Assembly: GCF_016086655.4 (NCBI RefSeq)
Contig: NC_052135.2
Coordinates: 14,660,363-14,724,362, forward strand
DNA: 64,000 nt
Direction: 5' to 3'
DNA from: Lepeophtheirus salmonis
Taxonomy: Eukaryota > Arthropoda > Copepoda > Siphonostomatoida > Caligidae
The translations under genes and the position numbers were made by a program. This document shows, in pieces, positions 44,949 to 56,599 of the stretch; the stretch's first letter is position 1; the number at the start of each line of letters is the position of its first letter. The notes under the pieces are model-generated. The model saw only the letters and a program-made list of their open reading frames with translations, ran no database searches and was not told where the DNA came from.

Positions 44949-45752
44949 CAGGTTGAGGACTCAAAAACTAGAAAATTTTAATATCCATTTTCACTTCTAT
45001 ATATTTTTATTTGGTTCCATTTCTATGGCAAACTTTTGACGCAAAAGTTCGATATGAAACAATTTTCTGCACTTTTTATTCTATATGTCTTTCTCCATTC
45101 TGAATGATGGCCTCAATACGGGGACGAACAGAAGTACCTCTGGCCTTGATGAAGTCCGAAGACAAGTTTTTGCACTCCTCCGTAATCCTGGCCTTCAGGG
45201 CATCGAATTTCGGATGTGAAGACTTGTTGGTCTTGCCCTCCAAGACACACCAAACAGCGAAGTCCACGAGGCTCATATCGGGTGAGGACAAAGGCCAGAA
45301 GTCTGATGGCCAGAAGGCAGCCATGTTCTCTGTGCCGAAATACTCAACCTCCTTGGATGTATGTGCCGGGGGCCGTCTTGGGTAAACACATAGTTGTCCC
45401 TGGGGAACGTGTTCTTCAACCATGGCCAGACATGGTACCTGAGAACCTTGTTGTAGACGTCCGTGTTGACTTTCTTGTTGGCTTTGAAGAAGAGGGTGAT
45501 ATCTTGCTGCCGGAAGATGATATGAAGCTGAATATTTGGTCCTGAAGGTTCCCTCGACCTAAGATCTTGATTCAGCCAAAAAGCGATCATTTCTCCGGTT
45601 CAGTACAGCGTCCATTGTGAAAATCTTCTGTTCGGGAATTAACTTGTGCATGGGGGAGATTGTATACCCTGTGCCATTTTTCTTGTTGCTCGTACTTAAA
45701 ACTGTGGCTAGACAGCCTCAAAGGGCAATCTAATTTTTGAGTCCTCACCCTG
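44949..45752 (-). mobile_element. Internally deleted DD37D mariner with both ends, copy 2
   Basis: Both terminal inverted repeats are present (CAGGTTGAGGACTCAAAAAC on the left, CAGGGTGAGGACTCAAAAAT read from the right), flanked by TA at 44,947-44,948 and 45,753-45,754. At 804 bp it is shorter than a full element (~1.3 kb); the N-terminal DNA-binding region is missing. Minus-strand pieces: FFKANKKVNTDVYNKVLRYH and VFTQDG (45,590-45,380), then PPAHTSKEVEYFGTENMAAF, SSPDMSLVDFAVW and VRPRIEAIIQNGERHIE (ending 45,076). A one-base shift separates the two frames at QDG. From QDG to LVD there are 37 residues between the acidic positions, the DD37D (maT-like) spacing. Confidence 0.88.
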
Positions 45753-45754
45753 TA

Positions 45755-46185
45755 TATGTATATATATAACAATATTTTTCTAACTAGATAGCGTTACTAC
45801 TTGATTATAGAAATAACAACGTTACAAAGAGTGTGTGTTCTAAAAAAAAAAAAAAAAGGTAGTATCTATATTAATCCTCCATTAGTTAACATCCCCTGCA
45901 ACGTTTTTAGTGAACTTTGTAAAAAAAACACATAAAAGGTATTTAATTACATGATAAATAGTTGAACAATTATAATAATAACATCAAATAAATTTAGTAA
46001 CATTGTATAGAGGGCGCTATACCAGGTACATACGGAAGTCGCCACATATTTACCCCCCCCACCCCCGATGAAGAATCATAATAAGTTAAAATGTAACAAG
46101 GAGCGGGCTACTCCTATTTTCTATATCATAAGTCTTTGTTTATTTCTAACATTTATCGTATACACGTTACGGATAAAATTTCTTG
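45755..46185. other. No supported gene
   Basis: AT-rich; an A17 run near 45,842 and a C-rich run CCCCCCCCACCCCC at about 46,054-46,067. Confidence 0.4.
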
Positions 46186-46189
46186 TCGA

Positions 46190-46450
46190 AGAAACTCTAT
46201 GGTAAGGCTTAGAATACAGGATTTTTTGGACTTCCTGGTTGAGAAGAAAGGTTTGGTTTGATGTCATCTGAAACTATTCCGGGTTTTAATTTGTTGATGG
46301 GAATATGTTCTAATCGGAAACCTGGTTGAATTTTGGAATATTTGTCTAATATGTTTATATCTTTAAAAGGACCTTCATAAGGAGATTGTAGACCTTTGAG
46401 GAGGGCTATGTTTTTTGTGCATTTCTAACAAGCTTAGAAACATAAGTTAC
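46190..46450 (-). mobile_element. Ty3/gypsy-like integrase C-terminal fragment
   Basis: On the minus strand: ALLKGLQSPYEGPFKDINIL (about 46,400-46,340), DKYSKI, then RLEHIPINKLKPGI near 46,300. The order (L)xxPYEGPFKV, DKYFxI, hV-I-RLKPA is the GPF/chromo-like C-terminal domain of LTR-retrotransposon integrases. Some 60-80 residues survive, with no LTRs, protease or RT seen. Identification rests on this short motif chain. Confidence 0.5.
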
Positions 46451-46744
46451 AACTTCTTAGATACTTGTTGTTTATGGGTTTTTTTATAGGGGGATACGAA
46501 AATTAATATCATAAATAAACATTGTAGTTGAAAAATTTCCCTCTCAATTAAAGCCCATAATCCCATTTGTATTCCTTTGACACATAAAGCACCAAAAAAT
46601 AATTTTCATAACAAATATGCAAACATTGATATAGTTAAAACAAACACGTATTGATTAAAATTACTTTCTAATATCAAAAATACACATAGCACCGAGTAAA
46701 ATATCCAACTTTAAAAAAAAAAATTAAGAACGTTAATAATAATA

Positions 46745-48910
46745 ATATCAAAGGACGATGCTCATCTCATTCTTTACTTTCCGGAATCTATCTAGTATAG
46801 TCTTTCGCTTATGATGATATCTAACCGACCAAGAAGGAAAATATCGGACTAAATCCGAGGCGAAGTCCCAATCCAAGGAATTTCCCCTAGGAATACGCAA
46901 GGAAAAAGCGGCATATATTGTTGCAGATGCAATAATTATATTCATAATTTTCCCTGATCGTAGTTCATTACCGGATGTAAGTCGACTCGCTATAAGGGCT
47001 TTAAAACTTCTTAATGCATAATTGAGAACACGGATTTCAGGCCTGTAATTTGATATTTTTTCTTGTACATAATTCCCTTCATTGACGTAGCTGAAGAGTA
47101 ATCTCTACTTTTCAACCTTTTACGTTGAATACGTTGAACTATTTTTTTTTTCTCCTTTCTCTCCATTTATTCCTCAGAGATCTCAACATTCTGAGAGCAT
47201 TGATTATATCAACGGTATAGGTTCTAAGGAAAAGGGAACTATTTTCTAAAACTTCATCTACATCCTTTCCTAGTTTCACAAGTCTATCTTTGGAGTATTT
47301 CAGAAGCCCCAGTGTTGATTGATCAATCCTTGATGAAAGTCACCCACTTTTCCAAGATATTACACTGCCTGCATTAATAATCTTTAACACATCTACCAAT
47401 TTTAAGTGAAAAATAAGTCTATTGAGCATAGGCTTGTGTGAATTAATAATGTGCTCTTTGTCCAAATCTACACTTTAATCACCTAGCAATGTCAAAGGTG
47501 TTGAATCCATTTTCTGGCAGTTAGTAATAAACTGATAAAAAGAAGGGCACCTCTCGTTGGGACCATAAATATTTATTTTCGCCAAACTTTACCCGTTATG
47601 GATCACGATGATTTTGTGCCAGTCACTAGAAGGTGATAATTCTTTTTCAGAGGTAGAGCTATCAAACTTTTTAGATACAAACGATAAAACACCACTTTTG
47701 TTGTCAGAGCCAGTAAAAACTATTAAATGACAAAAGGAGGCAGAAAGAGCGAAACTAACCACATGCCAAGGATAGGCGTGACTTAACACCTTGTAAACAC
47801 ATTATATCTGGTTTCATTAAGAGTAAACGTTTCATTAAATCAGGCAGAGATTTTTGTTCTTTACCCCCTCGAATATTTAAAGAAGTCACTTTTCTTATAC
47901 CCATATTACTCTTGAAGTCGTTACTCACAGGACCTACGAAAAAGCCATTGATTTTTGATTGGTTTCCCGATTTGCACAAAAAGTTCAAAGTATTATTCAT
48001 CATCAGAAGGAATCCAAACCGAATTAACTCTAATTTTTCTGTTTATTCCTATAAGAGTACTGAGTGAGACCATTACTCTTCTAATCATTCTGGGGTTTAA
48101 AGGAAGTTTTTTTTTTTTAATGCCCATATATGATTGAAAATCATTCGAAATGGTTCCAAATAAAAATTCGTGATTTTGGTATGTTTTGATTAAGAGGATA
48201 AAAAAGGTTCGAGATCTTTATTCATAATATAGAATTATAAATAAAGCAAAAAAAAACAAGACTATGAAGCATGAGGCGAAGATTCAGAGTACCTTGATTG
48301 CTTTCCACTCCTTATAGGAGAATGCCCCGTGTCAGAAAGAGACCATTTTGATTCATCAACCCGTTCAAAAGTATTGATAAGAGTAATTAGCATTTTTTTT
48401 CTTTTTGTCATGGGAGAACTTGTCTATTCCTTTCAATTTAAAGGAAACCAGTATCCCCTCTATATTTTTAATTATCAACTTTTGAGGATTTTGTTAGTCC
48501 TTAAGTCTACCTCTAGTACCAATTAGGAACCTTGTATATATACAAGCCTGGCCCATTCCCAAATCTAGGGTTGGCCCCAGCAATTTCGTGCTCTTTGAAG
48601 TCGAACTGCATAGCAACATCATAAATGACAACATATTTAACATCATCTGCTTTGAAAGCCGTTCAATCAATATCTTGAAGAATGAGAACAAAAATTTCCC
48701 ACTTGAAGTCGTAACTCAAATTTATTTGAGTATATGAATCCTTATCAAAGCTGTATCGTCGTTTAAGGAAGGTGGCATATTGCCTTCGGTGAGAGTTCAA
48801 AGAGTGAACTTTTTATCAGGGAGTTCGACTGTTGGTTCATCGGGCATCTTAACAAGAGATAAATATGAAGTACAGAAGGCACTTCTTCAAAGTTGTAAGA
48901 TAGAAAAGAA
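46745..48910 (-). mobile_element. LINE copy with ORF1, endonuclease and C-terminal tail, RT deleted
   Basis: Minus-strand order: ORF1-like SYDFKWEIFVLILQDID then FDFKEHEIAGANPRFGNGP (48,710-48,550), matching the ORF1 at 34 kb. Endonuclease in 48,003-47,755 (VTSLNIRGGKEQKSLPDLMK, KPDIMCLQG), then INIYGPNERCPSFYQF, TLLGD-SVDLDKEH and ISWKSG-LSSRIDQS (47,590-47,330). A linker follows (RMLRSLRNKW). The RT is absent. The tail at 47,015-46,748 (KALIASRLTSGNELRSG, YAAFSLRIPRGNSLDWDFAS) matches those at 11.6, 24.5 and 26.4 kb. Frameshifts and stops break it. The deletion resembles the one in the 9.96-11.86 kb copy. Confidence 0.78.
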
Positions 48911-49187
48911 GAAGAAACGAAAAAAAAAAAAGGAAACGAGGTCTAACGCACGCTCCCTTTCCAAAAGGAGAAACAAAATAATGATGGATATCAATTAATT
49001 GATTCCTTAGATTGATTATCTCGATAACAGGGACGAATTCCAAATCACGTTCCGAGATGTCCGGGTTTCGATTTAAGAAAAAAAAAAAAAAGTCCTCTTA
49101 AGTATCAAGCATACACTCGATAATTCACTGTCAAACATTTCTCTCCTTAATCTGAACAAGGAGCTATAACTAAAAACTTTTTCTACA

Positions 49188-49945
49188 TCTACTGCTTTTG
49201 TAAATATTAAATAAATTAATGACAAGAATATCTGAGAAGAAACTTTTAGCGTTATTATGTTAGTAACAAGCGAAACACTACATATATTGTACATGAAATG
49301 ATATTGTCCTTCCGATTTGTAAATACTAGTGTTTGGTTTCAGTCTCAAAATTCTAGACCGGTCCGAGACCGTTATGTATTTGAGTGCAACGAACTAATTT
49401 GTTCCTTAAAAAAATTATGTCTCGACCGGTCAAAAATAAAAATTCAGTCTAAATAAGTCATTATTATTTTTTTTTTTGTCATGATCTTTTTTATCAAAAA
49501 GAAGTCAGTATCAGTTTCATTTATAATACGGTGTGGACTTATTCTAAATATAAATCTACACCATATATGTTTCAATATGGTAAACAAGGGAACGATAACG
49601 TTATATTAAGTTAGTATAAATCACATTCTTATAATTTATAAATACTGACAGGGGAGAAAATTGTCCCATAGATTGAGACCAAAAATATTGATGCACAGTT
49701 TGAAAACGATTAAACGTCACTATAAGGTTTGAAATTGCGGTTTGAACCAAAATACCAATAAAAATTGATCTAGAAAAAATAATTTAAGACCATACTCGGA
49801 AAAAATCAGTGTCGGATCGAGTCTCAACAATAATATCTCTACATTTGTAATGATTTATGAATGGACAAGCATATCAGAGAAGGGACTTCTAGCTCTATTA
49901 AGTTAGTTCAAGCAAAATACTAAATATATTGTACATGAAACGAAA
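49188..49945 (+). repeat. Direct ~110-bp repeats flanking a copy of the ACCGGT repeat
   Basis: 49,188-49,305 and 49,833-49,945 are degenerate direct copies (GACAAGAATATCTGAGAAG / GGACAAGCATATCAGAGAAG, then CATATATTGTACATGAAA / AATATATTGTACATGAAA), ~640 bp apart. Between them, 49,330-49,840 is a longer copy of the dispersed repeat seen at 470 and 59,675. This may be a tandem duplication or an element with short direct repeats at its ends. Confidence 0.6.
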
Positions 49946-49949
49946 GATT

Positions 49950-52500
49950 TTATCCAATTTCAAATAAGTATACGCGATGTTCCTCCAAGAAACGTGAGAA
50001 TTTTTTGTATATTGTTAGATTATAGAAAGATATATTATGGGAAATAGATTATGTAAATTTCATTTAAATTTTAAATATTTTAGTTTATGTATGAAAATTG
50101 TATATATGTACATATTTCAGTTAAACCTAGTATAGTTTTCATATTTTGAAACCTAATATCAAAAAATAGAAATACCTTAAGGGATTTTTTAATGCTCCCT
50201 CCTATTTTTATTTTGAGTTTCATATTTCCACTGTTTTCTTTTTGTGAATAATAAATTCATTTCTTATTATAATCAGTCCTATAATTTAATTTGCTACAAC
50301 CCCCTTGTGATTTGTCAGAACAGAAATAATTCTAAGTTATTTTTTATTGTAGTCACAATTTTAAAATTAACAATTTTCTATATTCAAAATTATTTTTTTC
50401 TTTAAAAAAATATTTATTGTCTAAATCTCCATTTTGACTGCGGGAGCAATAAACACCACATATTTATAAATGTAATTCCGTGAGAGCCATACAATATGTT
50501 TAACAATAAATAAAAATAAAATTCTCATTGATAAAGTGTAAAACATTCACGAAGCATTTACAAAATACGAAATCAGAACTTATATTTTTAATTTTTTGTT
50601 TTTGCTTTTGAATGTTAAAAAACAAATCAAAAAATTAAAATTTTTGCGCTCTGCTGCATAATTTGCCACAATGACATTTTCTAAATAGAAACCTTCATGA
50701 TTTTGATCTACAGCCCCCAGATAACGTTGGGCCACACTTAAGATAAGAACTATCATTATAGTTGCTATAATATTTTCAACGTTATCAATTTTTTTATTAA
50801 AGATTTGCCAAATGCAGTCTTCAAAATAGCCATATATGACTCGCGAACCATGGGTTTCCGACGCTTGGTCTAAATGATCAAACAATTAATTTTCTTGCCT
50901 AATAATGTTTTCTATAATTTTGTTGTTACAAAAATTTAAAACTGTATAATATTTTTGTTTGTATTTTCTATTAAATAAAAAGTTATTCTGTCTAAATTTG
51001 AATAGATATATTATCCCCCCTGCACACACAAGAAAAGTTATTTTGCAACTTCTTATACTCAAATATTAGTAGTAGGTAAAATAATGGTAAATTATGAATA
51101 TCGTCAAAGAACAAAGCTGGGTTGAGTCTAATAAGATAGGTTCATTGATAGTAGTGTTGAATTAGTGTGCAACATTACAAAGATCCATCACAAAACAGAA
51201 ATTTATAAGCGGGAGATCGCCAATTTTACAAGAGTGCCTAAGATAACTATCCAAACAATAAGAAAAATACTTTTGGAGACTAAGGACTCTAGGGCTGCCA
51301 TGAGCATAAATAATTTTGAACAGGAGGGAGTCAAAAATGTGAGGGAAAGTGAATTTAAGACTTTTTCACCACAGAAGTTGGGATTCAATAAAGGGTTAGT
51401 AAGGACGTTATTAGTTGAAAAGTAGTAATTTGACTTTCCCATTCAGTATTTATGGTCATCTTAAATTGATATTTGCTAAGATTTTTTAAATTACTTTCTG
51501 TTTAGTTGTTATGATAATAGTAATAAAGTCCCATGAAAAATTGGCTAATCTGCAATAAAGTAATAGGGGTTTGTAGTGATAAAATTGGACGTCTTATAGT
51601 TATTACAGTAATTTCCCAAGAGATTCCCTTGACTTGTAGCTTCATGTATATCCAAATAATATGTGGTCTGTAGCAAATCATTTAGCTGTTGCAGAGTCCA
51701 AATATTGTCCAAAGGGGAAATTTACTTATAACTTCCTAACAAATGATCAGTATTACTTTCTATTATGAATAATTTTAACCACTTTATACTAAGAGATTCC
51801 TTCCACAAGGATAAAATAATAATGATAACTGCTTTAGAAAATAAAAACACTGTTCAGGTTGCAACTACAGAAAGTATTGTGTTGGTCCAAGGTAGTATTT
51901 TTACAACTTTAGCAACCTTACATAGAAATAAAATTTTCAACCTGTGAATTTTATGATACTTATATTCTAAATATAAGTAATGAACAAAAAGTATTGTGTT
52001 TGCATTCTTCAAATAGAGAAAATGAAACAATCAATAGGTTATTAAGCATTATATATTGTAGTACACAGTTCAAAAGTAATAAAATAGTTTGTAAAATAAT
52101 ATTTATACCGTTTTCAATTTATAGTTTAAATTATTTATAGCTTTTTAATTAATAGTGAAACTTATTAAATTAAATATTATTAATTATATTTTTTAGTTTA
52201 TGTATATTTTTTTCTAAATTTATATATTTAGTCAACCATTAAAACTTAAATATTTTGTTCAATTAATGTAATTTAAATAAAGTTTCTTCATATTAAACAT
52301 GCACCTAAACCACTATTTTCAACAAAAAAAATTGGTTTTTTTTTAACTTTCTACTGTATTCATCATCAGATAAAATTTTAAAATATCTCAAATCCACGAT
52401 TTCCTTTTCACAAAAAAAATAATTATATTTATCTTTTTGGATGACCTTTTTATAAATAAATATAAATATAAAAGACATGGTTTTTATATTTTTGACTACA
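49950..52500. other. AT-rich, no supported gene
   Basis: Open frames at 50,580-50,885 (minus) and 51,165-51,425 (plus, KITIQTIRKILLETKDSRAA) have no recognised domain, no splice context I trust and no homologue in the window. They may be parts of unrecognised decayed elements. Confidence 0.4.
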
Positions 52501-52779
52501 TTAGCTTAATTTACACCAATCATATTAAAAATACGTATACGAAAGTGGAGGGCGTAAAGAGAACATTAGTTGATGACAAGATATGGGCATTTTGTCAGCA
52601 CTCAGTATCATGATATCAAAATTGCTCCATCTATGGCCTTAAATGCCACGCTTCAGAACCTTCCAGCGTTACCATGAGGGAAAATGAAGATGTACATATA
52701 TAAAGTACTCACATTGACTATCTGCTCAGGACGGCCAAGTGGAACAGAGAGGAGCTAATCACAAACAAAAAAAACAAGC

Positions 52780-53037
52780 AAATAGGATGATGCAACTCTC
52801 CTCAATACAGTATAAGGAGACTAAGCTAGGAGAGTGCTTCAAAGTCCAAGTTCCAAATATCGACCATTGAAAAACATATCCTATTACGTCTTGCCAGTGG
52901 TGATCCATGTAGCATGGAACGGATACTATAGATTAGGGACAAAAAATGATGTCTCGATGAAATTCCAACAAGAGAGAAGAAAGTTACATGCGACTCACCG
53001 TATCAATTTAGTCAGATTGAAAGAAACAATGCTTTAA
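52780..53037 (+). pseudogene. Fragment resembling the C-terminal domain of integrase-derived KRAB-A-domain-like proteins
   Basis: One frame reads MMQLSSIQYKETKLGECFKV then QVPNIDH (52,788-52,868). After a one-base shift a second frame reads RPLKNISYYVLPVVIHVAWN, then GYYRLGTKNDVSMKFQQER (52,860-53,000). The pattern (G)D.V.V.VP.(I/V)DR...N...VV....(N/D)G(Y/F)Y(R/K)LGTKNG is one I associate with the C-terminus of Ginger-type integrase-derived proteins of arthropods. Only ~75 residues survive, with a frameshift. The assignment is tentative. Confidence 0.4.
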
Positions 53038-53039
53038 GT

Positions 53040-53555
53040 GGTGCAATTTAACAGACTCCAAACAAATAAGTTCATCTGCAAAGAAAGAGACAGCTCTGTC
53101 ATAGCAAATGTCATAATAGCGTAATATACTGCAAAAGTAGTTTATTTGGTGAATGTGTTTATGTTTAGAATATATTTAGTAAAAATATTTAGGTAAAAAA
53201 TTAGGTAATATTAGGTATGCTCAAAAAGATGATTTTTTGAAATGATTAGAATTGATTTTGAAAGGTATACTCAAATAAGTTTTTTGTTTATGTCTATTTT
53301 GAAGAAACTAATAAAATTTAAAAGAAATATACAACCGTGTATCAACAATTCTAATGAAGATAAATATGTTATTTATTTGTTGCTATCGTAATCCTGATAT
53401 ACTCATATTATATAACATTCTTTCAAATTCCTCACCTTTTTGGCTTATATTTTAGTATTAAAAACAATTGAACCCTCCGGTTGAAGAGGAGCCACATAGC
53501 GGTCATAAACCACCACCATAGTTACACATACCTTTACAGAACCCACATAAAATAA
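53040..53555. other. No supported gene
   Basis: AT-rich; nothing recognised. The last 100 bases may be a decayed edge of the tandem array that follows. Confidence 0.4.
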
Positions 53556-53559
53556 TAGG

Positions 53560-54260
53560 AAAAAAAATCAATTCCTTGAGCTGTGAGAATAACAATGGTT
53601 CTTGATGCTCAATGAAGCGGTGGCGATGGATAATGACGTACCTTTTCGACCAGCGGTACACTTACACAACCCATGGGCTGGGATGTATCATAGGATATTA
53701 GAAGGGATCTTCAATAATAAGAATAGTGCCGGCGATAGGTTTTGATCCCCCTTTTGGACAAGCGGTTCACTTGCGTAACCCATTGGTTGGGTGTATTATA
53801 GGATATGAAAAGGTGTTCTTGGTGCTCAAGGAAGCAGTGGCAGTGGGTAATGATTCGCCTTTTGGGCCAGTGGCTCACTTGCACAATCTGTGAGCCGAGG
53901 TGTGACATAGAATATTAAAAGGAGTCCTTGATACCCGTGGATCGTGGTAGCAATAGGTTTTGATCCCCCTTGTGAACAAGCAGTTCACTTGCGCAGCCCA
54001 TGAGCCCGGGTGTGTTACAACATATACGAAGGGATCATTGATACTCAGGATTCTTTTTGCGATAAGTCTTGATTCATATTAGTGACCAGCTGTCCACTTG
54101 CACAACCTGTGGGCAAAGCATATTTTGCAAAATAAATGGAGTATCTTGTTACAATTTCTTATCATACTATAATTTGATTATCTGAATACAATATAAATTT
54201 CAATGTAAATGCAGTAGATCTGAGATTTCTAACCTATCAAATTGCTTACAATAAAATTAT
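53560..54260 (+). repeat. Tandem array, ~110-bp unit, about five copies, with conserved flank
   Basis: ACTT(A/G)C(A/G)(C/T)A(A/G)CCCAT-GG-type cores recur at about 53,670, 53,780, 53,890, 53,998 and 54,108, a very regular 109-111 bp. Each unit also has G(C/G)(G/A)(G/A)TAGGTTTTGAT or GGATAATGA and CTTGATGCTCA-like blocks. Alternate units are more alike. The flank 54,150-54,250 matches 37,150-37,265. The core is related to the foldback arms at 14.4-17.1 kb. Confidence 0.75.
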
Positions 54261-54429
54261 TTCTTAATCAAATCCTTAATGATCTGGCCGTTCTACCAAA
54301 TAAGATGATGGAAAAGCAATAAAATATATTTTTACCTTATTTCATAATACTAGATAGGAGTCAGATACTTTTTTCTTTGTAGCCACAAATCTTGGTTTGA
54401 TATCTTGTCCTGGTCAATGTAGTTTTTGG

Positions 54430-54600
54430 GTGCATAATATAAGTTTGCTCGTACGTCATTCTTTCTTTCTCGAAATCAGAGACAACGATAGCTGATAGTC
54501 TACAATCAATTATTGCGGCCTTTAAATAATAATGACAAACATATATTTGATACGAAGAATATATTAATGGGGTAGGAGAAGAGGGTTATCGAATCAGTCA
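54430..54600 (+). repeat. Dispersed repeat D, copy 2
   Basis: ACGTCATTCTTTCTTTCTCG, CAATTATTGCGGCCTTTAAA and GAATATATTAATGGGGTAGG match the minus strand of 54,790-55,090 and the copy at 19,385. Together with copy 3 it forms an inverted pair around a ~190-bp spacer. Confidence 0.55.
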
Positions 54601-54789
54601 ATCATAATTGCTCACAAAAGACTAGAGAATAATTAGAGTTTGTATGTATATTTTGATTTATGTATGTTTATATAAATTTTTTATTACATGGGTTATTGAG
54701 TTTGATAATATAGAAGTTCCTGTTCATGATACCAATTATATTGTAATGACCCATGGTAAATATAGGAAAAAGTTGTAGTGTTTTATTAA

Positions 54790-55090
54790 ATATGATGTGA
54801 TCTCATGAGGCCTCATCCCTCAGTCCACGGATTGCCTCCTCTGCATAATGTGATAATTTACTTTCATGATCCCCCAGAGTGCTAATTGTCAAAATATCTC
54901 GTAAAAGTGGAGATCCTTCTACTCCTAATCCAATAATATATTCTTTGCTTTGCAAAGTTATTTCATTATTACTAAAAGGTTGCAATAATTGAATTTCAAC
55001 TATCCACTGTTGTTGTCTCCAATTTCAAGATAGAAAGAGAAAGTATGACAGGTGGACAAACTTTTACAATGTACCTGTTGTTCTAAAATA
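54790..55090 (-). repeat. Dispersed repeat D, copy 3, containing a ~65-codon open frame
   Basis: On the minus strand a frame reads WIVEIQLLQPF, then EYIIGLGVEGSPLLRDILTI and HESKLSHYAEEAIRGLRDEA with a stop at 54,803. ACAACAACAG before TGGATAG could be a splice acceptor, so this might be a terminal exon. The composition looks coding, but the same DNA is repeated and non-open at 19.4 kb. I do not recognise the peptide. Confidence 0.45.
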
Positions 55091-55099
55091 AAAATAGTT

Positions 55100-55795
55100 C
55101 TTACTCTACCTCTCTTGCTTCCTCAATCCTGAGTTATAAGAATGAATTGATCACCCAGTCTGGTATTATGAGCTATAAAAATTCTGAAAGCGTTCAGACA
55201 TGTATCTTTGTGACTTTTCCAGGAGAGCACAATACACTTAAAGGTGATAATTTGTTATTATATTTTTTTTATACAATTCGGCTTGGAAAGTGCTAAAGTT
55301 CATGGTGGGTTAAATTTCATTTCAATAACTTAAACTTAGATAGGACGGTGGAGGTAACAGATTTCTCTTAGAAATTATTTGTATTATTGTAAGCAATGTC
55401 ATCCTTGATGTTTTTTAGATCATGACAAAGCCAAGTTTTAAAGTGGAATAAAGAATTAAAAAGTTTCCAGAATTTTCTCTTTGATAGCCATGTAACTTTT
55501 GTGTGTTATAATAAACGTTAAAACTGTTCATTTATATCAACTATAAGCTGTCGGTACAATCTGGAATTGAGGGAATGTGCCAAGATCTTATTTACTGCTT
55601 TGATAAAACTAATAATTGATTTGTGAAGTCGACCACTTCAATTATTATACTACCAGATGCTGCTTGTGGATTGCACAAAGCACAGCAAGTACACCAAGTA
55701 CTGCTTCTCAAGAAACTGATTAAGCAACGATGACAATCTATCTTGGATAGTGTCCATTTCTTTCACAGTAAGAACGTTAGCAAGTAGATTGTTTT
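55100..55795. other. No supported gene
   Basis: AT-rich; short frames only. An open minus-strand frame at 55,650-55,907 runs into the R1 copy and has no recognised domain. Confidence 0.4.
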
Positions 55796-55799
55796 TACC

Positions 55800-56590
55800 T
55801 TGGAAAAAATCATACACAGGGGAACATTCATTTTGTACAAAGAATTCAAGGCAGAAACTAAATTTCTCTTTGAGCCCAAAACTGATCTCAGTTTTTCTCT
55901 CAGTCATTTGAAATACTTGTTATTATAGTCATTCGGGACTATTATCATTTAGAGTCGTTTTTACCCTTATAACAATCACCAAATTAAAATTAAGATTAAT
56001 AAAACTAATGTAAAACTGTTTATATATAATATATTTCCATTTTAGGCTGAAAAATAATGAAAAACGACGCTATTCTTTAGACACTTATAACTTATTCATA
56101 ATACATAGTGATGAGGAATACGATAGCTTTTATTACATAAAAGTATTCAATGTATTTAAAAAAAATATCTATTTAAAATATATGCATCTCCAAGGCATTT
56201 TGTTCTAATTTGTTGTGATCCCATTTTTTTATGATGCTGTTCTAGCAAATAGTCAACATTTTCATCATATTTTCCGTTTTCAATTTCAATGTTTTGACGT
56301 CTTGCCTCATAAAAGAAAGATCGAGGTAATCGAAGAAATTTACTACAAAACTTAATCGCCCGTCTCAAGAAATGTTCTATTTCGGATTCCAAATTCCAAG
56401 AGGGACGACGGGAGGAAAATTCATCGAAGGAAAACTATCAGACCTCAAAAGAGAAATAAGATACTAGGATAGTTACAATAAAGCATATCATTCACTCTAA
56501 GTAAAGAATTGAATATCTCAAAAATGCTATCGCTTAAAAAGTACGAAATGGAATAAAAGTCATATATAACATTTCTGATAAAATATAAAC
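55800..56590 (+). repeat. Dispersed repeat R1, copy 3, with a degenerate coding segment
   Basis: Matches 6,165-6,660 in the same orientation and 8,745-9,345 inverted (GAACATTCATTTTGTACAAA, CCCAAAACTGATCTCAGTTT, GCATCTCCAAGG). The minus-strand frame 56,392-56,156 (ESEIEHFLRRAIKFCSKFLR, then YDENVDYLLEQHHKK) overlaps it and extends to EFSSRRPSWNL at 56,425. Its counterpart at 8.8 kb is broken. The protein is not recognised. Confidence 0.6.
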
Positions 56591-56599
56591 CCTTGTGAT

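Noticed and set aside
50580..50885. 101-codon minus-strand frame with a hydrophobic middle
   Set aside because: No recognisable membrane-protein family, no partner exons, no repeat homologue; chance cannot be excluded.
51165..51425. 86-codon plus-strand frame
   Set aside because: Composition is plausible for coding sequence but there is no domain or context; the open reverse frame suggests a low-stop segment.
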